NCBI RefSeq assembly: GCF_011761185.1
Contig: NZ_JAAOYM010000001.1
Coordinates: forward strand, 2,790,001-2,854,000
Direction: 5' to 3'
Origin: Saccharomonospora amisosensis
GTDB lineage: Bacteria > Actinomycetota > Actinomycetes > Mycobacteriales > Pseudonocardiaceae
Length of the DNA: 64,000 nucleotides
Below the pieces are notes generated by a model. That model saw nothing but the letters and a program-made list of their open reading frames with translations. It did not search any database and was not told the origin of the DNA. Below, in pieces: positions 7,615-18,041 of this stretch; the first letter of the stretch is position 1, and every line of letters starts with the position of its first letter. A program made the position numbers and the translations under genes.

Positions 7615-7638
7615 ATGCGCGACAACAACTGGACCTGA
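7615..7638 (+). CDS. Heptapeptide ORF, copy 6 (MRDNNWT)
   Basis: This copy is identical to copies 4 and 5, with GAAAGGAA at 7600-7607. It is the last copy of the array. Downstream, a hairpin (CTCGC 7647-7651 with GCGAG 7660-7664) separates it from the convergent MFS gene, whose stop codon is at 7685. Confidence 0.72.
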   Translation: MRDNNWT

Positions 7639-7684
7639 AGGCTCGCCTCGCCCGGGTCCGCGAGACGCGGATTCGGACACCGAG

Positions 7685-8956
7685 CTAACCGGCGACCTCG
7701 TCTCCTGCTTCACCCCGGTCGACGCTGCCTCGATCAGCGGGAGGCGGTGCCTGCCCGGACGACGCACGCGACCACGACAGGCTCGCACCCGCACCGACAA
7801 CGGTGCCGAGTACCGCCGCGGCCGTAATCACGACAATCGGCGATAGCAGCTGGGCCACCAGCCCGGAAACAACGATGGCGAGGCCCTGCGCGGCGCGCAG
7901 TGACGCGATGGCGACGCCGACCGCGTGCCCGCGTTCCTCAGGCGGAACCTCCGCCACGTAGGCCGCCTGGGTCACCATGTCGTGCGCGGAGAACGCACCA
8001 CTGGCCGTCCACAGCAGCACAAGGACCACAAGCCCTGGCTGCCATCCGGTCGGCACCAGCACGAGGCTGCTGGCCACCGTCAGCGGCCCGAGCAGCCGTA
8101 GCCGCCGGTCCGGCGACATACGTTTGAGCACGAGCATGCCCAGCACCGTGCCCACCGGGTTGGCCGCGAGCAGCCAGCCCACCGCCGCCGTACCCGCGCC
8201 GATCTGGTCCGCCACGGGTACGGCGAGGCCCTCCGGCACGACGTAGAAGCCGGAGCAAGAGGCGATCACCAGCAGCGCGCGGAGTCTGGGGTTACCCGCC
8301 ACCACGCGCCAACCCCTGGTGACGCCAGACCAGCGGCGCCGCGCAACGGTGGGAGCGGCGCCGGGCACGGGCGGGTGCGCGCGCACCCCGAACCTGATCA
8401 CCAGTGCCGACAGCACGAACGTGGCCGAGTCGACCCACAACGCGCCCGCAGCTCCGATCGCGTCGACGACCACCGCGCCCGCGCCGAACCCGATGACCAG
8501 CCCGGCCTGGTATGTCATCGAGATGACCCCGATCCCGATAACCAGGCTGTCGCCTCGCAGAATGTCGGGCAGCACGGCCTGCCTGGCGGCGGAGAACGGG
8601 GCCGCCAGTAGTTGCACCACGACGAGCAGCCCGACCTGCCCGGCGAGCGGAACACCGGGCAGCGCCATCACCGCCACCACGACACCCCTGGCGACATCCG
8701 TCGCCACCATGACGCGCCGGCGCGGGTAGCGATCGGCGATACCCGCCAGCAGCGCGCCCCCGAGGAAGTCCGGCACGTAGCTCACCGCGTAGGTCACCGC
8801 GGCCAACCCCGCCGACGCGGTCCTGTCGTAGACCAGGATCGTCAGCGCCACCCGCGCCAGCTGGTCGCCCGCCACGGACAACGTGTGCGCCAGCCAGAGC
8901 CGACGGAACTCGCGACTGCCGAAGACGGCACGATAGGTCGCCGGTTGTTGACTCAT
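7685..8956 (-). CDS. MFS transporter (putative exporter)
   Basis: The 423-aa protein has about twelve predicted membrane segments and the MFS loop 2-3 motif GIADRYPRRRVMVATD near residue 65, as in EntS/MefA-type drug or siderophore exporters. The ATG at 8956 is chosen because conserved sequence begins just after it (FGSREFRRLWLAHTLS); the longer frame crosses the upstream intergenic gap. It follows the P-type ATPase by 67 bp on the same strand and may be read from the phosphoketolase operon. It converges on the heptapeptide array. The substrate is unknown. Confidence 0.83.
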   Translation of the reverse strand: MSQQPATYRAVFGSREFRRLWLAHTLSVAGDQLARVALTILVYDRTASAGLAAVTYAVSYVPDFLGGALLAGIADRYPRRRVMVATDVARGVVVAVMALPGVPLAGQVGLLVVVQLLAAPFSAARQAVLPDILRGDSLVIGIGVISMTYQAGLVIGFGAGAVVVDAIGAAGALWVDSATFVLSALVIRFGVRAHPPVPGAAPTVARRRWSGVTRGWRVVAGNPRLRALLVIASCSGFYVVPEGLAVPVADQIGAGTAAVGWLLAANPVGTVLGMLVLKRMSPDRRLRLLGPLTVASSLVLVPTGWQPGLVVLVLLWTASGAFSAHDMVTQAAYVAEVPPEERGHAVGVAIASLRAAQGLAIVVSGLVAQLLSPIVVITAAAVLGTVVGAGASLSWSRASSGQAPPPADRGSVDRGEAGDEVAG

Positions 8957-9023
8957 AGGAACCACAGTTTGGCGCTTCTTACCCGGATCGGGGTAGGCCA
9001 GGTCCCGCGAGAGCCGGCCGGTC

Positions 9024-11615
9024 TCACCGGCGGCGCAAGGCCTTGTGCACTGTATCCGCGAGCCACACCCCGGGGATGGCCAAGGCGGCCAGCGCCCACC
9101 CCAGCGGGCCGGGCAGGGTTCCACCGAGCAGTCGTGGCAGTGGTGGTACGAGCAGGAAGACCCAGAGCATGGCGATCTCGAAACCCACCGCGTAAAGCAG
9201 CAGCGGGTTGCCCGTCAGCCCGAGCTTCCCCACCCAGCGCGACTCGCTGCGGCAGGCGAACGCGTTGGCGAGTTGGCCGAGCACGATCGCGGTGAACGCG
9301 GTGCCCGAGGCGGTGGCGAACAGCTCCGAGTCGGGCACCGTACCGAAGCTCCAGCCACCCGCGAACAGTACGAGCACGAAAGCCGTCATCGCGGTAGCAC
9401 CTTCGACCGGGCCGAGTACGCCGAAGGCCCTGCCCAGCACCCGGCGGTCGATGAGTCCGCCCGCGCGCAGCGGCCCGCGCATCGTCCTGGGGTTGGGAGG
9501 CTCCGCACCGAGTGCCAGCGCCGGGAGCAGGTCCGTGCCGATGTCCAGGGCGAGAATCTGCAGCACGCCGATGGCGAGCGGGACCGACTCGCCCGACAAC
9601 GCCCACACCAGGAATGGGGTGAGTTCGGCGACGTTGTCGGTGAGGTGGTAGGTGAGGAACCGGCGGATATTGGCGAAGGTCGCCCTGCCGAGTTCGACGG
9701 CCGAGACGATCGTGGCGAAATGGTCGTCCAGTAAGACCAGGTCGGCGGCCTCGCGCGCGACGTCGGTACCGGACGCTCCCATCGCGACACCGATGTCGGC
9801 CGCACGCAGTGCGGGCCCGTCGTTGACCCCGTCGCCGGTCATGGCCACGACATGCCCGCGTGCCTGCAGTGCCCGTGCGATGCGCAGCTTGTCCTCCGGG
9901 GTGACCCTGGCGATCACCACACCGTCGGCATCGAGCAGCTCACCGAGAGCGGCCTCATCTCGTGGCAGGTTCTCGCCCTCGACGACGAGCCCGTGCTCGC
10001 CGAGCAGACCCACCTCCCTGGCAATGGCGGCCGCGGTGCCGGGATGGTCGCCGGAGACCATGGCCAGCCGGATACCCGCCGCGCGACAGGCCGTGATCGC
10101 TTCGGCCACGTCGGGACGTGGCGGGTCCTCCAGCCCAACGATGCCGAGTAGTTCGAGGTCTCGCTCGGCCGCTTCAGGGCTGTCGACTTCGCGGTCGGCG
10201 TTGCCACCGGCGACCGCGAGCACCCGCAGCCCCTCCGCTGTCAACGCCGCCACTGCGCTGGCCGCGCCTGGGGACGCCTCGGGGCAGAGCGGCAGTACGG
10301 CGTCGGGAGCGCCCACGACGTGCACCCCTTCCGAGTCCACCACGGAGGAGCGTCTGCGGCGGGGGTCGAACGGGAAGCGCAGCCGGGGTGGCCGCGCCGG
10401 TTCGCGGCCCGCCCTCGCGGCCAGCACGTGCAGCGCCACCTCCATCGGGTCACCGATCGCGTGCCAGCGCCCGTTGCCGCCGGCCGCGCGGGCGTCGGGT
10501 GAGCAGCGGGCGGCACGATCGGCGAGTGTGGCAGCGGCCGCGGTCGCGGCGGGGTCGCCAGCCAGCCTGCCGTGGGGTGCGTATCCCTGGCCTGCCACGG
10601 TCACCTTTCCCATTGGTGTCCACACCGCCACTACCGACATCTCGTTGCGGGTGAGCGTTCCGGTCTTGTCGGTGCAGATGAAGGTGGTCGCGCCCAGCGT
10701 CTCGACAGACTCGAGCCTGCGCACCAGCGCGTCGCGACCCGCCATGCGTTGTGCGGCCCTCGCGAGTGAAAGGGTCACCGTGGGTAGCAACCCTTCGGGT
10801 ACTAGCGCGACGGTGACGCCGATGGCGAGCAGGACGCTCTCGGCACCAGGGGTTCCCAGTCCGAACGACACCAGGAAGAACGTCGCCCCGACACCCACCG
10901 CCGCCACCGCGATGGTCTTGACGACCCGATGCAGTTGCCTGGCCAGCGGGCTGCGCGGCCTGCTTGCCCGCTCGGTGACCGCCGCGATACCCGCGAGCCT
11001 CGTACTCGTCCCTGTCGCGGTGACGACGGCGGCGCCATGACCCTCGACCACATGTGTCCCGGCGTACACCGAGCCGCCGGGACGGGGGGTCACCGGTGTG
11101 CTCTCACCGGTGAGCAGTGACTCGTCCACCGACAGCCGCCCTCCCGGCTCTACCGTCGCGTCCGCGCACACGCGGTCACCGGCCTGCAGCAGCAACAGGT
11201 CGCCGACGACGAGTTCCTCGGCAGGCACCACGCGCGCGTGACCGTCCCTTCGGACGGTGGCCCGCACCGGCAGCAGGTCGCGCAGCCGCTCGGCGGCACG
11301 GTCGGCCCTGTACTCCTGGATGAAGGAGAACGCTCCGTTGAGCAGGATGACCACAACGATGGCGACCGACAGCGCAGGCAGCCCCGCCACCAAAGCCAGC
11401 CCCGCGGCCACCCACAGCATGACGGCGAAGAAGTGCACGAGCTGGCCGCCGAGCACCAGCAGCGGGTTGGGCCTGCTCGGTGCGGGCAGTGCGTTGGGCC
11501 CGTCGGTGCGCAGCCTGCTCGCAGCCGAGTCGGTACTGAGTCCGGGTCGCGGCGCGGCGGGTGCGGGCGACCGTTCCTGGTCGCCGCCCGCCGCGCTCGA
11601 CTCCGGCTCGGTCAC
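9024..11615 (-). CDS. P2-type cation-transporting ATPase (CtpF-like)
   Basis: The 863-aa P-type ATPase has an N-terminal cation-ATPase domain, TGES near 169 (actuator), PEGLLPTVT in TM4 near 274, the phosphorylation motif DKTGTLT near 316 and TGDGVND near 585. PEGLLPTVT resembles P2 ATPases (Ca2+, Na+/K+ type) rather than heavy-metal P1B pumps. It is probably a Ca2+ or monovalent cation exporter; specificity is inferred. Mycobacterial CtpF, of the same class, belongs to the DosR regulon, which fits the neighbourhood. Its GTG at 11615 overlaps the acetate kinase stop by 4 bp (GTGA), so it is translationally coupled to ackA. Confidence 0.88.
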   Translation of the reverse strand: MTEPESSAAGGDQERSPAPAAPRPGLSTDSAASRLRTDGPNALPAPSRPNPLLVLGGQLVHFFAVMLWVAAGLALVAGLPALSVAIVVVILLNGAFSFIQEYRADRAAERLRDLLPVRATVRRDGHARVVPAEELVVGDLLLLQAGDRVCADATVEPGGRLSVDESLLTGESTPVTPRPGGSVYAGTHVVEGHGAAVVTATGTSTRLAGIAAVTERASRPRSPLARQLHRVVKTIAVAAVGVGATFFLVSFGLGTPGAESVLLAIGVTVALVPEGLLPTVTLSLARAAQRMAGRDALVRRLESVETLGATTFICTDKTGTLTRNEMSVVAVWTPMGKVTVAGQGYAPHGRLAGDPAATAAAATLADRAARCSPDARAAGGNGRWHAIGDPMEVALHVLAARAGREPARPPRLRFPFDPRRRRSSVVDSEGVHVVGAPDAVLPLCPEASPGAASAVAALTAEGLRVLAVAGGNADREVDSPEAAERDLELLGIVGLEDPPRPDVAEAITACRAAGIRLAMVSGDHPGTAAAIAREVGLLGEHGLVVEGENLPRDEAALGELLDADGVVIARVTPEDKLRIARALQARGHVVAMTGDGVNDGPALRAADIGVAMGASGTDVAREAADLVLLDDHFATIVSAVELGRATFANIRRFLTYHLTDNVAELTPFLVWALSGESVPLAIGVLQILALDIGTDLLPALALGAEPPNPRTMRGPLRAGGLIDRRVLGRAFGVLGPVEGATAMTAFVLVLFAGGWSFGTVPDSELFATASGTAFTAIVLGQLANAFACRSESRWVGKLGLTGNPLLLYAVGFEIAMLWVFLLVPPLPRLLGGTLPGPLGWALAALAIPGVWLADTVHKALRRR

Positions 11616-12736
11616 CTTCCCTTGGTCACCTGCCGGGCCCGCTCAGCTTTGGACGTCGGATCGAGCAGGCGTTCGGTCTGACTCGCCAGCTCCAGGTCCT
11701 CGCGGGAGACGACGACAACGACGGGCACCGGCGCGCCCTGTGGGCTGATGACCCCTTCGGCGCCGTCGCCTGGCGCGGCCGGCCGCGCGCTCGCGTGTGA
11801 CAGTCCGAGTCCCGCGCCCGCGACGAGTTCGGCCATCAGGTCGGGCTGGTGTTCGGCCACTCCCCCGGTGAGCACCACCGCATCGACGTGGGACAGCGAA
11901 ACCACGGCGGCCGCGATCTCCCGGCGCAGCCGGTGCAGGTACACCTCGACCGCGAGCCGGGCGTCCGGATCACCGAGCGCGCGGGCGGCGAGCACGTCCC
12001 TGATGTCACCGCTGGTTCCGGACAGTCCCGCCAGTCCGGACTCCTGTTGCAGGGCCAGCTCAACGTCGGCGGGCGACATGCCCGCGCGCCGCACCAGGTA
12101 CAGCGGGATGGCGGGGTCGATCGCCCCCGAGCGGGTTGCCATCGGCACGCCGTCCAGCGGGGTGAGCCCCATCGAGGTGTCGACGCTGCGGCCACCCTCG
12201 ACGGCGGTGACCGACACGCCCGCACCAAGGTGGCAGCACACCAGGCCGAGCTGTGCCACCGGGCGGCCGAGCAATCGCGCGGTCCACGCGGTGGCGTAGG
12301 CGACCGACAAGCCGTGGAAGCCGTAGCGCCGGATGCCGTGCTCTCGGCGCCAGGCGGCGGGCACGGCGTAGGTGCTGGCGCGGGCGGGCAGATCGGCGTG
12401 GAACGCGGTGTCGAAGCAGCCGACGACGGGCACGTCAGGCAGTGCCGCCATCGCGTGCCTTGCGATGGCGAGCGAGCGAGGCTGGTGCAGCGCGGCGTAG
12501 GGGACCAGTTCCTCCAGCTCGCCGAGTACCCGCTCGGTGAGGAGCACCGGCTCGGCGCGGTTGCCGCCGTGCACGATCCGAACCGCCACCGCGTCGACCG
12601 CGTCGGCGAACTCGGCAAGCCCGCGTGGCGCCGAACCGTCCCACTTCTGCAGTGTGGACGCCGATTCCGCGGCCCCGTCCCGCACCAGTGCCAGTTTCAG
12701 ACTGGAGGAGCCGGGGTTCAGGGTCAGCACCCGCAT
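11612..12736 (-). CDS. ackA: Acetate kinase
   Basis: The 374-aa enzyme converts acetyl phosphate and ADP to acetate and ATP. Family motifs are the N-terminal LTLNPGSSSLKLAL, CFDTAFH near 136, CCHLGAGVS near 193, DTSMGLTPLDGVPMATRSG near 210 and LTGGVAE near 318. The ATG at 12736 overlaps the phosphoketolase stop by one base (TGATG), and the downstream ATPase overlaps in turn. Together with phosphoketolase it forms a fermentative route from sugar phosphates to ATP without redox cost. Confidence 0.93.
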   Translation of the reverse strand: MRVLTLNPGSSSLKLALVRDGAAESASTLQKWDGSAPRGLAEFADAVDAVAVRIVHGGNRAEPVLLTERVLGELEELVPYAALHQPRSLAIARHAMAALPDVPVVGCFDTAFHADLPARASTYAVPAAWRREHGIRRYGFHGLSVAYATAWTARLLGRPVAQLGLVCCHLGAGVSVTAVEGGRSVDTSMGLTPLDGVPMATRSGAIDPAIPLYLVRRAGMSPADVELALQQESGLAGLSGTSGDIRDVLAARALGDPDARLAVEVYLHRLRREIAAAVVSLSHVDAVVLTGGVAEHQPDLMAELVAGAGLGLSHASARPAAPGDGAEGVISPQGAPVPVVVVVSREDLELASQTERLLDPTSKAERARQVTKGR

Positions 12737-15114
12737 CAGGGGCCCCAGGTCCAGGCGCGGACTTCGAGCATGTCCTCCCCGGTGCGCCTGATGTGGTCGT
12801 GGTGGCGCGCGAGCTCGCCGAGCAGGTGCTGGCGCAGATGCCCGAGCCTGCCCGCCATCCTCGGGATGCGTTCGAGCGCCGCCAGCGCCAGGTGGAAACG
12901 GTCGATCTCGTTGAGCACACACATGTCGAACGGCGTGGTGGTGGTGCCCTTGTCGCCGAATCCGCGCACATGCATGTGCTCGTGTCCCGGCCGGTTGTAG
13001 GTCAGCTCGTGGATGAGCCACGGGTAGCCGTGGAAGGCGAAGATCACCGGGACGTCGCTGGTGAAGATCGCGGAGTATTCCCGGTCGCTGATGCCGTGCG
13101 GATGGCGTTGCGGGGCGGCGAGCCTGGTGAGGTCCACGACGTTGACGAACCGCACCCGCAGATCCGGCACCAGTCCTCGCAGCACCTGCACGGCCGCGAG
13201 TGCCTCCTGGGTCGGCACGTCGCCTGCGCAGGCGATCACCACGTCCGTGCCGGATTCGGTGTCACTGCTGGCCCACTCCCAGATCCCCAGCCCCTGCTCG
13301 GTGTGCGCACGGGCGGCGTCCAGGTCCAGGTACTGCAACTCCGGCTGCTTGCCCGCCACGATGACGTTCACCAGGCCATTGGTGCGCAGGCAGTGCTCGG
13401 TGACGTGCAGCAGGCAGTTGGCATCCGGCGGCAGGTAGACCCGCGAGACCTCCGGCCGCTTGCTGAGGATGTGGTCGATGAAGCCGGGGTCCTGATGCGA
13501 CGCTCCGTTGTGGTCCTGCCGCCACACGTGTGAGGTGAGCAGGTAGTTCAGGCTCGGCACCGGCCGGCGCCACGGCACCTCGGCCGCCATGTGCATCCAC
13601 TTCGCGTGCTGGGCGACCATCGAGTCCACGATGTGCGTGAAGGCCTCGTAGCTGGAGAACATGCCGTGTCTTCCGGTGAGCAGGTAGCCCTCAAGCCAGC
13701 CCTGGCACAGGTGCTCGGACAGCACCTCGATGACCCGGCCACGAGCGTCCAGGTGGTCGTCGCCCTGCCGGGTGGGAAGCAGCCAGCGCCGTCCGGTCAC
13801 GTCGAACACCGCGTCGAGCCGGTTGGAGGCGTGCTCGTCGGGTGCGAACAGCAGCATGTTGCGCTGGTCGGCGTTCAGCGCCAGCACATCGCGCAGGTAG
13901 CGGCCGAGCGCGCGGGTGGATTCGGCGTAGCGCCGTCCGGGTGCGGGAACGTCCACCGCGTGCTCGGCGATCTCGGGCAGTCGCAGCGCGCGCTGGACCT
14001 GGCCGTGCGCCATCGGTTGCGCACTCATCCGCAGCTCCGCGCTCGGATTGGCTTCGCGGATCTCGCGCGCGGGTGCGCCTGAGCTGTCGAACAGCTCGCC
14101 GGGGCGGTAGGAACGCAGCCAGCTCTCCAGCTGTGCCAGCTGGTGTGGGTCGTGCCGCGCGGCGGGCAGCGGGACCTGGTGCGAGCGCCAGTTGCCCTCG
14201 ATGGGTTTTCCATCCAATGTGTCCGGTCCGGTCCAGCCCTTCGGCGTGCGCAGCACGATCATCGGATGCCTGCGCTGGGTGATGAGCGCGAAACATTCGT
14301 CCAGCGCCGCCGCGTAGGCCTCGTGCACCGCGTAGGCGCTGTCTCCCGCCACCTCGACCGGTTCCCAGCCGTGGCCGCGAAGCAGTTCGGCGAGCTGCGG
14401 CGCGGGCAGCCGCGCCAGCAGTGTTGGGTTGGCGATCTTGTACCCGTTGAGGTGCAGGATCGGCAGCACGGTTCCGTCGCGTTCGGGGTGCAGGAACGCG
14501 GGCGCGTGCCAGCTCGCCGCCAGCGGACCGGTCTCGGCCTCCCCGTCGCCGATCACGCACGCGACGACCAGGTCGGGGTTGTCGAACGCCGCGCCGGTGG
14601 CGTGCGCGAGTGAGTAGCCCAGCTCGCCGCCCTCGTGGAAGGAGCCGGGCAGGTGTGGTGAGGCGTGGCTGGGAACCCCGCCGGGAAAGGAGAACTGCCG
14701 AAACAGCCGTCGCATCCCCTCCACGTCCTGCCCGACGTCGGGGTAGTACTCCGAGTACGTTCCCTCCAGCCACGCGGCCGCGTTCAGCCCGGCGGCGCCG
14801 TGTCCTGGTCCCGCGACGAACAGCAGTTCGCGGCGCTCCCTCGCGATGACACGGTTGAGGTGGGCGTAGGTCAGCGTGAGGCCGGGCACGGTGCCCCAGT
14901 GACCGAGCAGCCGCGGCTTGATGTGTTCGTGACTGAGCGGCTCGGCCAGCAGCGGGTTCTCCAGCAGGAACACCTGGCCGACCGAAAGGTAGTTGGCCGC
15001 GCGCCACCAGGCGTCCACCCGCGCCAGCTCGTCGCCACGGTCACTCTCGGTCTCGGTACCGCTCGCCTCGCCCCGGGCCGGGCGGTCGACGGTCGTCGGC
15101 GTTCTCGGTGTCAT
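12736..15114 (-). CDS. xfp: Phosphoketolase (xylulose-5-P/fructose-6-P)
   Basis: The 792-aa thiamine-diphosphate enzyme splits xylulose 5-phosphate (and possibly fructose 6-phosphate) with phosphate to acetyl phosphate. Motifs include GHWGTVPGLTLTYAHLNR near 72, GPGHGAAGLNAA near 102, SHASPHLPGSFHEGGELGYSL near 146 and the TPP-binding GDGEAETGPLA near 187; the length is usual for the family. The second of two nearby ATGs (15114) is chosen, since GGAGG lies 6 nt before it but abuts the first (15120). It heads the operon xfp-ackA-ATPase. A DosR-like box lies 84-98 bp upstream. Confidence 0.93.
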   Translation of the reverse strand: MTPRTPTTVDRPARGEASGTETESDRGDELARVDAWWRAANYLSVGQVFLLENPLLAEPLSHEHIKPRLLGHWGTVPGLTLTYAHLNRVIARERRELLFVAGPGHGAAGLNAAAWLEGTYSEYYPDVGQDVEGMRRLFRQFSFPGGVPSHASPHLPGSFHEGGELGYSLAHATGAAFDNPDLVVACVIGDGEAETGPLAASWHAPAFLHPERDGTVLPILHLNGYKIANPTLLARLPAPQLAELLRGHGWEPVEVAGDSAYAVHEAYAAALDECFALITQRRHPMIVLRTPKGWTGPDTLDGKPIEGNWRSHQVPLPAARHDPHQLAQLESWLRSYRPGELFDSSGAPAREIREANPSAELRMSAQPMAHGQVQRALRLPEIAEHAVDVPAPGRRYAESTRALGRYLRDVLALNADQRNMLLFAPDEHASNRLDAVFDVTGRRWLLPTRQGDDHLDARGRVIEVLSEHLCQGWLEGYLLTGRHGMFSSYEAFTHIVDSMVAQHAKWMHMAAEVPWRRPVPSLNYLLTSHVWRQDHNGASHQDPGFIDHILSKRPEVSRVYLPPDANCLLHVTEHCLRTNGLVNVIVAGKQPELQYLDLDAARAHTEQGLGIWEWASSDTESGTDVVIACAGDVPTQEALAAVQVLRGLVPDLRVRFVNVVDLTRLAAPQRHPHGISDREYSAIFTSDVPVIFAFHGYPWLIHELTYNRPGHEHMHVRGFGDKGTTTTPFDMCVLNEIDRFHLALAALERIPRMAGRLGHLRQHLLGELARHHDHIRRTGEDMLEVRAWTWGP

Positions 15115-15197
15115 CGGCATCCTCCGGTCGCGGGCGGTGTCCCCACACTGGCGCATCGCCCGGCCAGGCGGCTGTGGGCGCTCGTCCCGGCTGAGCA

Positions 15198-15212
15198 GGG
15201 GCTTAGGGCCCT
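15198..15212. promoter_or_regulatory. DosR-like box, phosphoketolase/hydrolase divergent promoter
   Basis: GGGGCTTAGGGCCCT matches the window's recurring GGGACTTTCGgCCCT motif and the symmetric form of the mycobacterial DosR site. It lies between the divergent xfp and alpha/beta hydrolase genes and could serve both. Confidence 0.55.
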
Positions 15213-15278
15213 ACTCGCCGGCGCGGCTGGCGAAACACAGTGGAGGCCGACCCGTGCCCCACGAGGGAGGAGGTGGCC

Positions 15279-16109
15279 ATGCCACACGCAAGCGAATCGG
15301 CAACGGCCCGCCCCGCGCGGCAGGAACCGCGTTGGGACGGTATGCCGTACTTCCGGGCGGGTTCCGGCCAGCCGCTCGCGTTCCTGCCCGGGCTGACGCC
15401 GCATCACCGGCAGCCACGCGGCTCCCAGCGGTTGTTCCAGCTGTCCCAGCTGAAGCCGCTGTCGTCCCGGCACGAGGTGTGGTGGATCAACCGCCGACCT
15501 GGGTTGCCACCGGGTGCGACCATTGCCGACCTCGCCGGTGACTACGCGGCCATGCTGCGCGAGCGGTTCGGCGGCCCGGTCGACGTGGTCGGCGTTTCGA
15601 CGGGCGGCAGCATCGCGCTGCAACTGGCCGCGGACCACCCCGATGTGGTGGACCGCCTCGTCGTGGTGTCGGCGGCGCACCGCCTCGGCCCGCTAGGGCG
15701 CGCGGTTCAGCGCGAGGCGGCCACACAGCTGCGGGCGGGAAGGCCTCGGCGCGCCAATGCCGCGCTGTTCACCCTGCTGGGCACGCGGCGGTTCAGCAGG
15801 AAGCTGCTGAAGGGCGCGGGCTGGCTGCTCGGGCCGGTGGTGTTCGGCACGGGTGACCGGGATCTGCTGCTGACGCTCGAGGCCGAGGAGGCCTTCGACA
15901 TCGAGGACCGGCTGCCCCGCATCACGGCGAGTACGCTGGTCGTCGGCGGCGCGCTGGACCCGTGCTACGGTGCCGAGTTGTTCGAGCACACCGCCGCCCG
16001 GATGCCCAACGCGGAGTTGACGTTGTGTGGAGGGAAGGGGCACGTGGGACCGCAAAGCCGACCCCTCGCCCGTGCCGTGCGCACTTTCCTCGCCGGAAGG
16101 CCGCGATGA
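15279..16109 (+). CDS. Alpha/beta-fold hydrolase
   Basis: The 276-aa protein has the nucleophile elbow GVSTGGS near residue 107 (Ser), a candidate Asp in GGALDPCYG near 228 and a candidate His in GGKGHVGP near 253, giving a full catalytic triad. The ATG at 15279 follows the purine-rich GAGGGAGGAGG. The substrate is not predictable. It stands 21 bp before ftsH on the same strand, so the two probably share a transcript, and it diverges from xfp. Confidence 0.82.
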   Translation: MPHASESATARPARQEPRWDGMPYFRAGSGQPLAFLPGLTPHHRQPRGSQRLFQLSQLKPLSSRHEVWWINRRPGLPPGATIADLAGDYAAMLRERFGGPVDVVGVSTGGSIALQLAADHPDVVDRLVVVSAAHRLGPLGRAVQREAATQLRAGRPRRANAALFTLLGTRRFSRKLLKGAGWLLGPVVFGTGDRDLLLTLEAEEAFDIEDRLPRITASTLVVGGALDPCYGAELFEHTAARMPNAELTLCGGKGHVGPQSRPLARAVRTFLAGRPR

Positions 16110-16130
16110 CGGCCGGAAGGCGGCGCTGAG

Positions 16131-18000
<1,870 letters not shown>

Positions 18001-18005
<5 letters not shown>

Positions 18006-18029
18006 CCGGCCGGTGCCTGGCCGGTCACC
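18001..18029. terminator. Bidirectional terminator after ftsH
   Basis: A perfect 11-bp inverted repeat (18001-18011 and 18019-18029, 7-nt loop) includes the ftsH stop codon and lies between convergent genes. No T tract follows. Confidence 0.65.
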
Positions 18030-18041
18030 GGGACGGCCGCG

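Larger units (their letters stand above)
7441..7638 (+). repeat. Three identical 66-bp tandem repeats
   Basis: Units at 7441-7506, 7507-7572 and 7573-7638 are identical. Each holds a C/A-rich, G-poor stretch, a ribosome binding site and one heptapeptide ORF. The identity indicates recent duplication. The C/A-rich spacer should be unstructured in RNA, keeping every ribosome binding site open. Confidence 0.95.

Noticed and set aside
7173-7628. Minus-strand open frames across the heptapeptide array (Trp/Val/Gly-rich repeats)
   Set aside because: They exist only because 66 is a multiple of three and the repeats lack stops in those frames. They have no ribosome binding site, and the synonymous variation pattern supports the plus strand.
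7441-7638. CRISPR array
   Set aside because: The 66-bp units are contiguous and identical, with no unique spacers and no cas genes.
7233-7638. Tryptophan-attenuation leader
   Set aside because: Each ORF has a single Trp codon, six repeated ORFs do not fit attenuation, and no amino acid biosynthesis gene follows.
7233-7638. Microcin C gene cluster
   Set aside because: The peptide length and MR start match, but the C-terminus is Thr, not Asn, and no MccB-like enzyme is seen.
8988-9010. DosR-like site before the MFS gene
   Set aside because: The minus strand has GGGACCTGGCCTAC, but the spacing between half-sites is shorter than in the other boxes.
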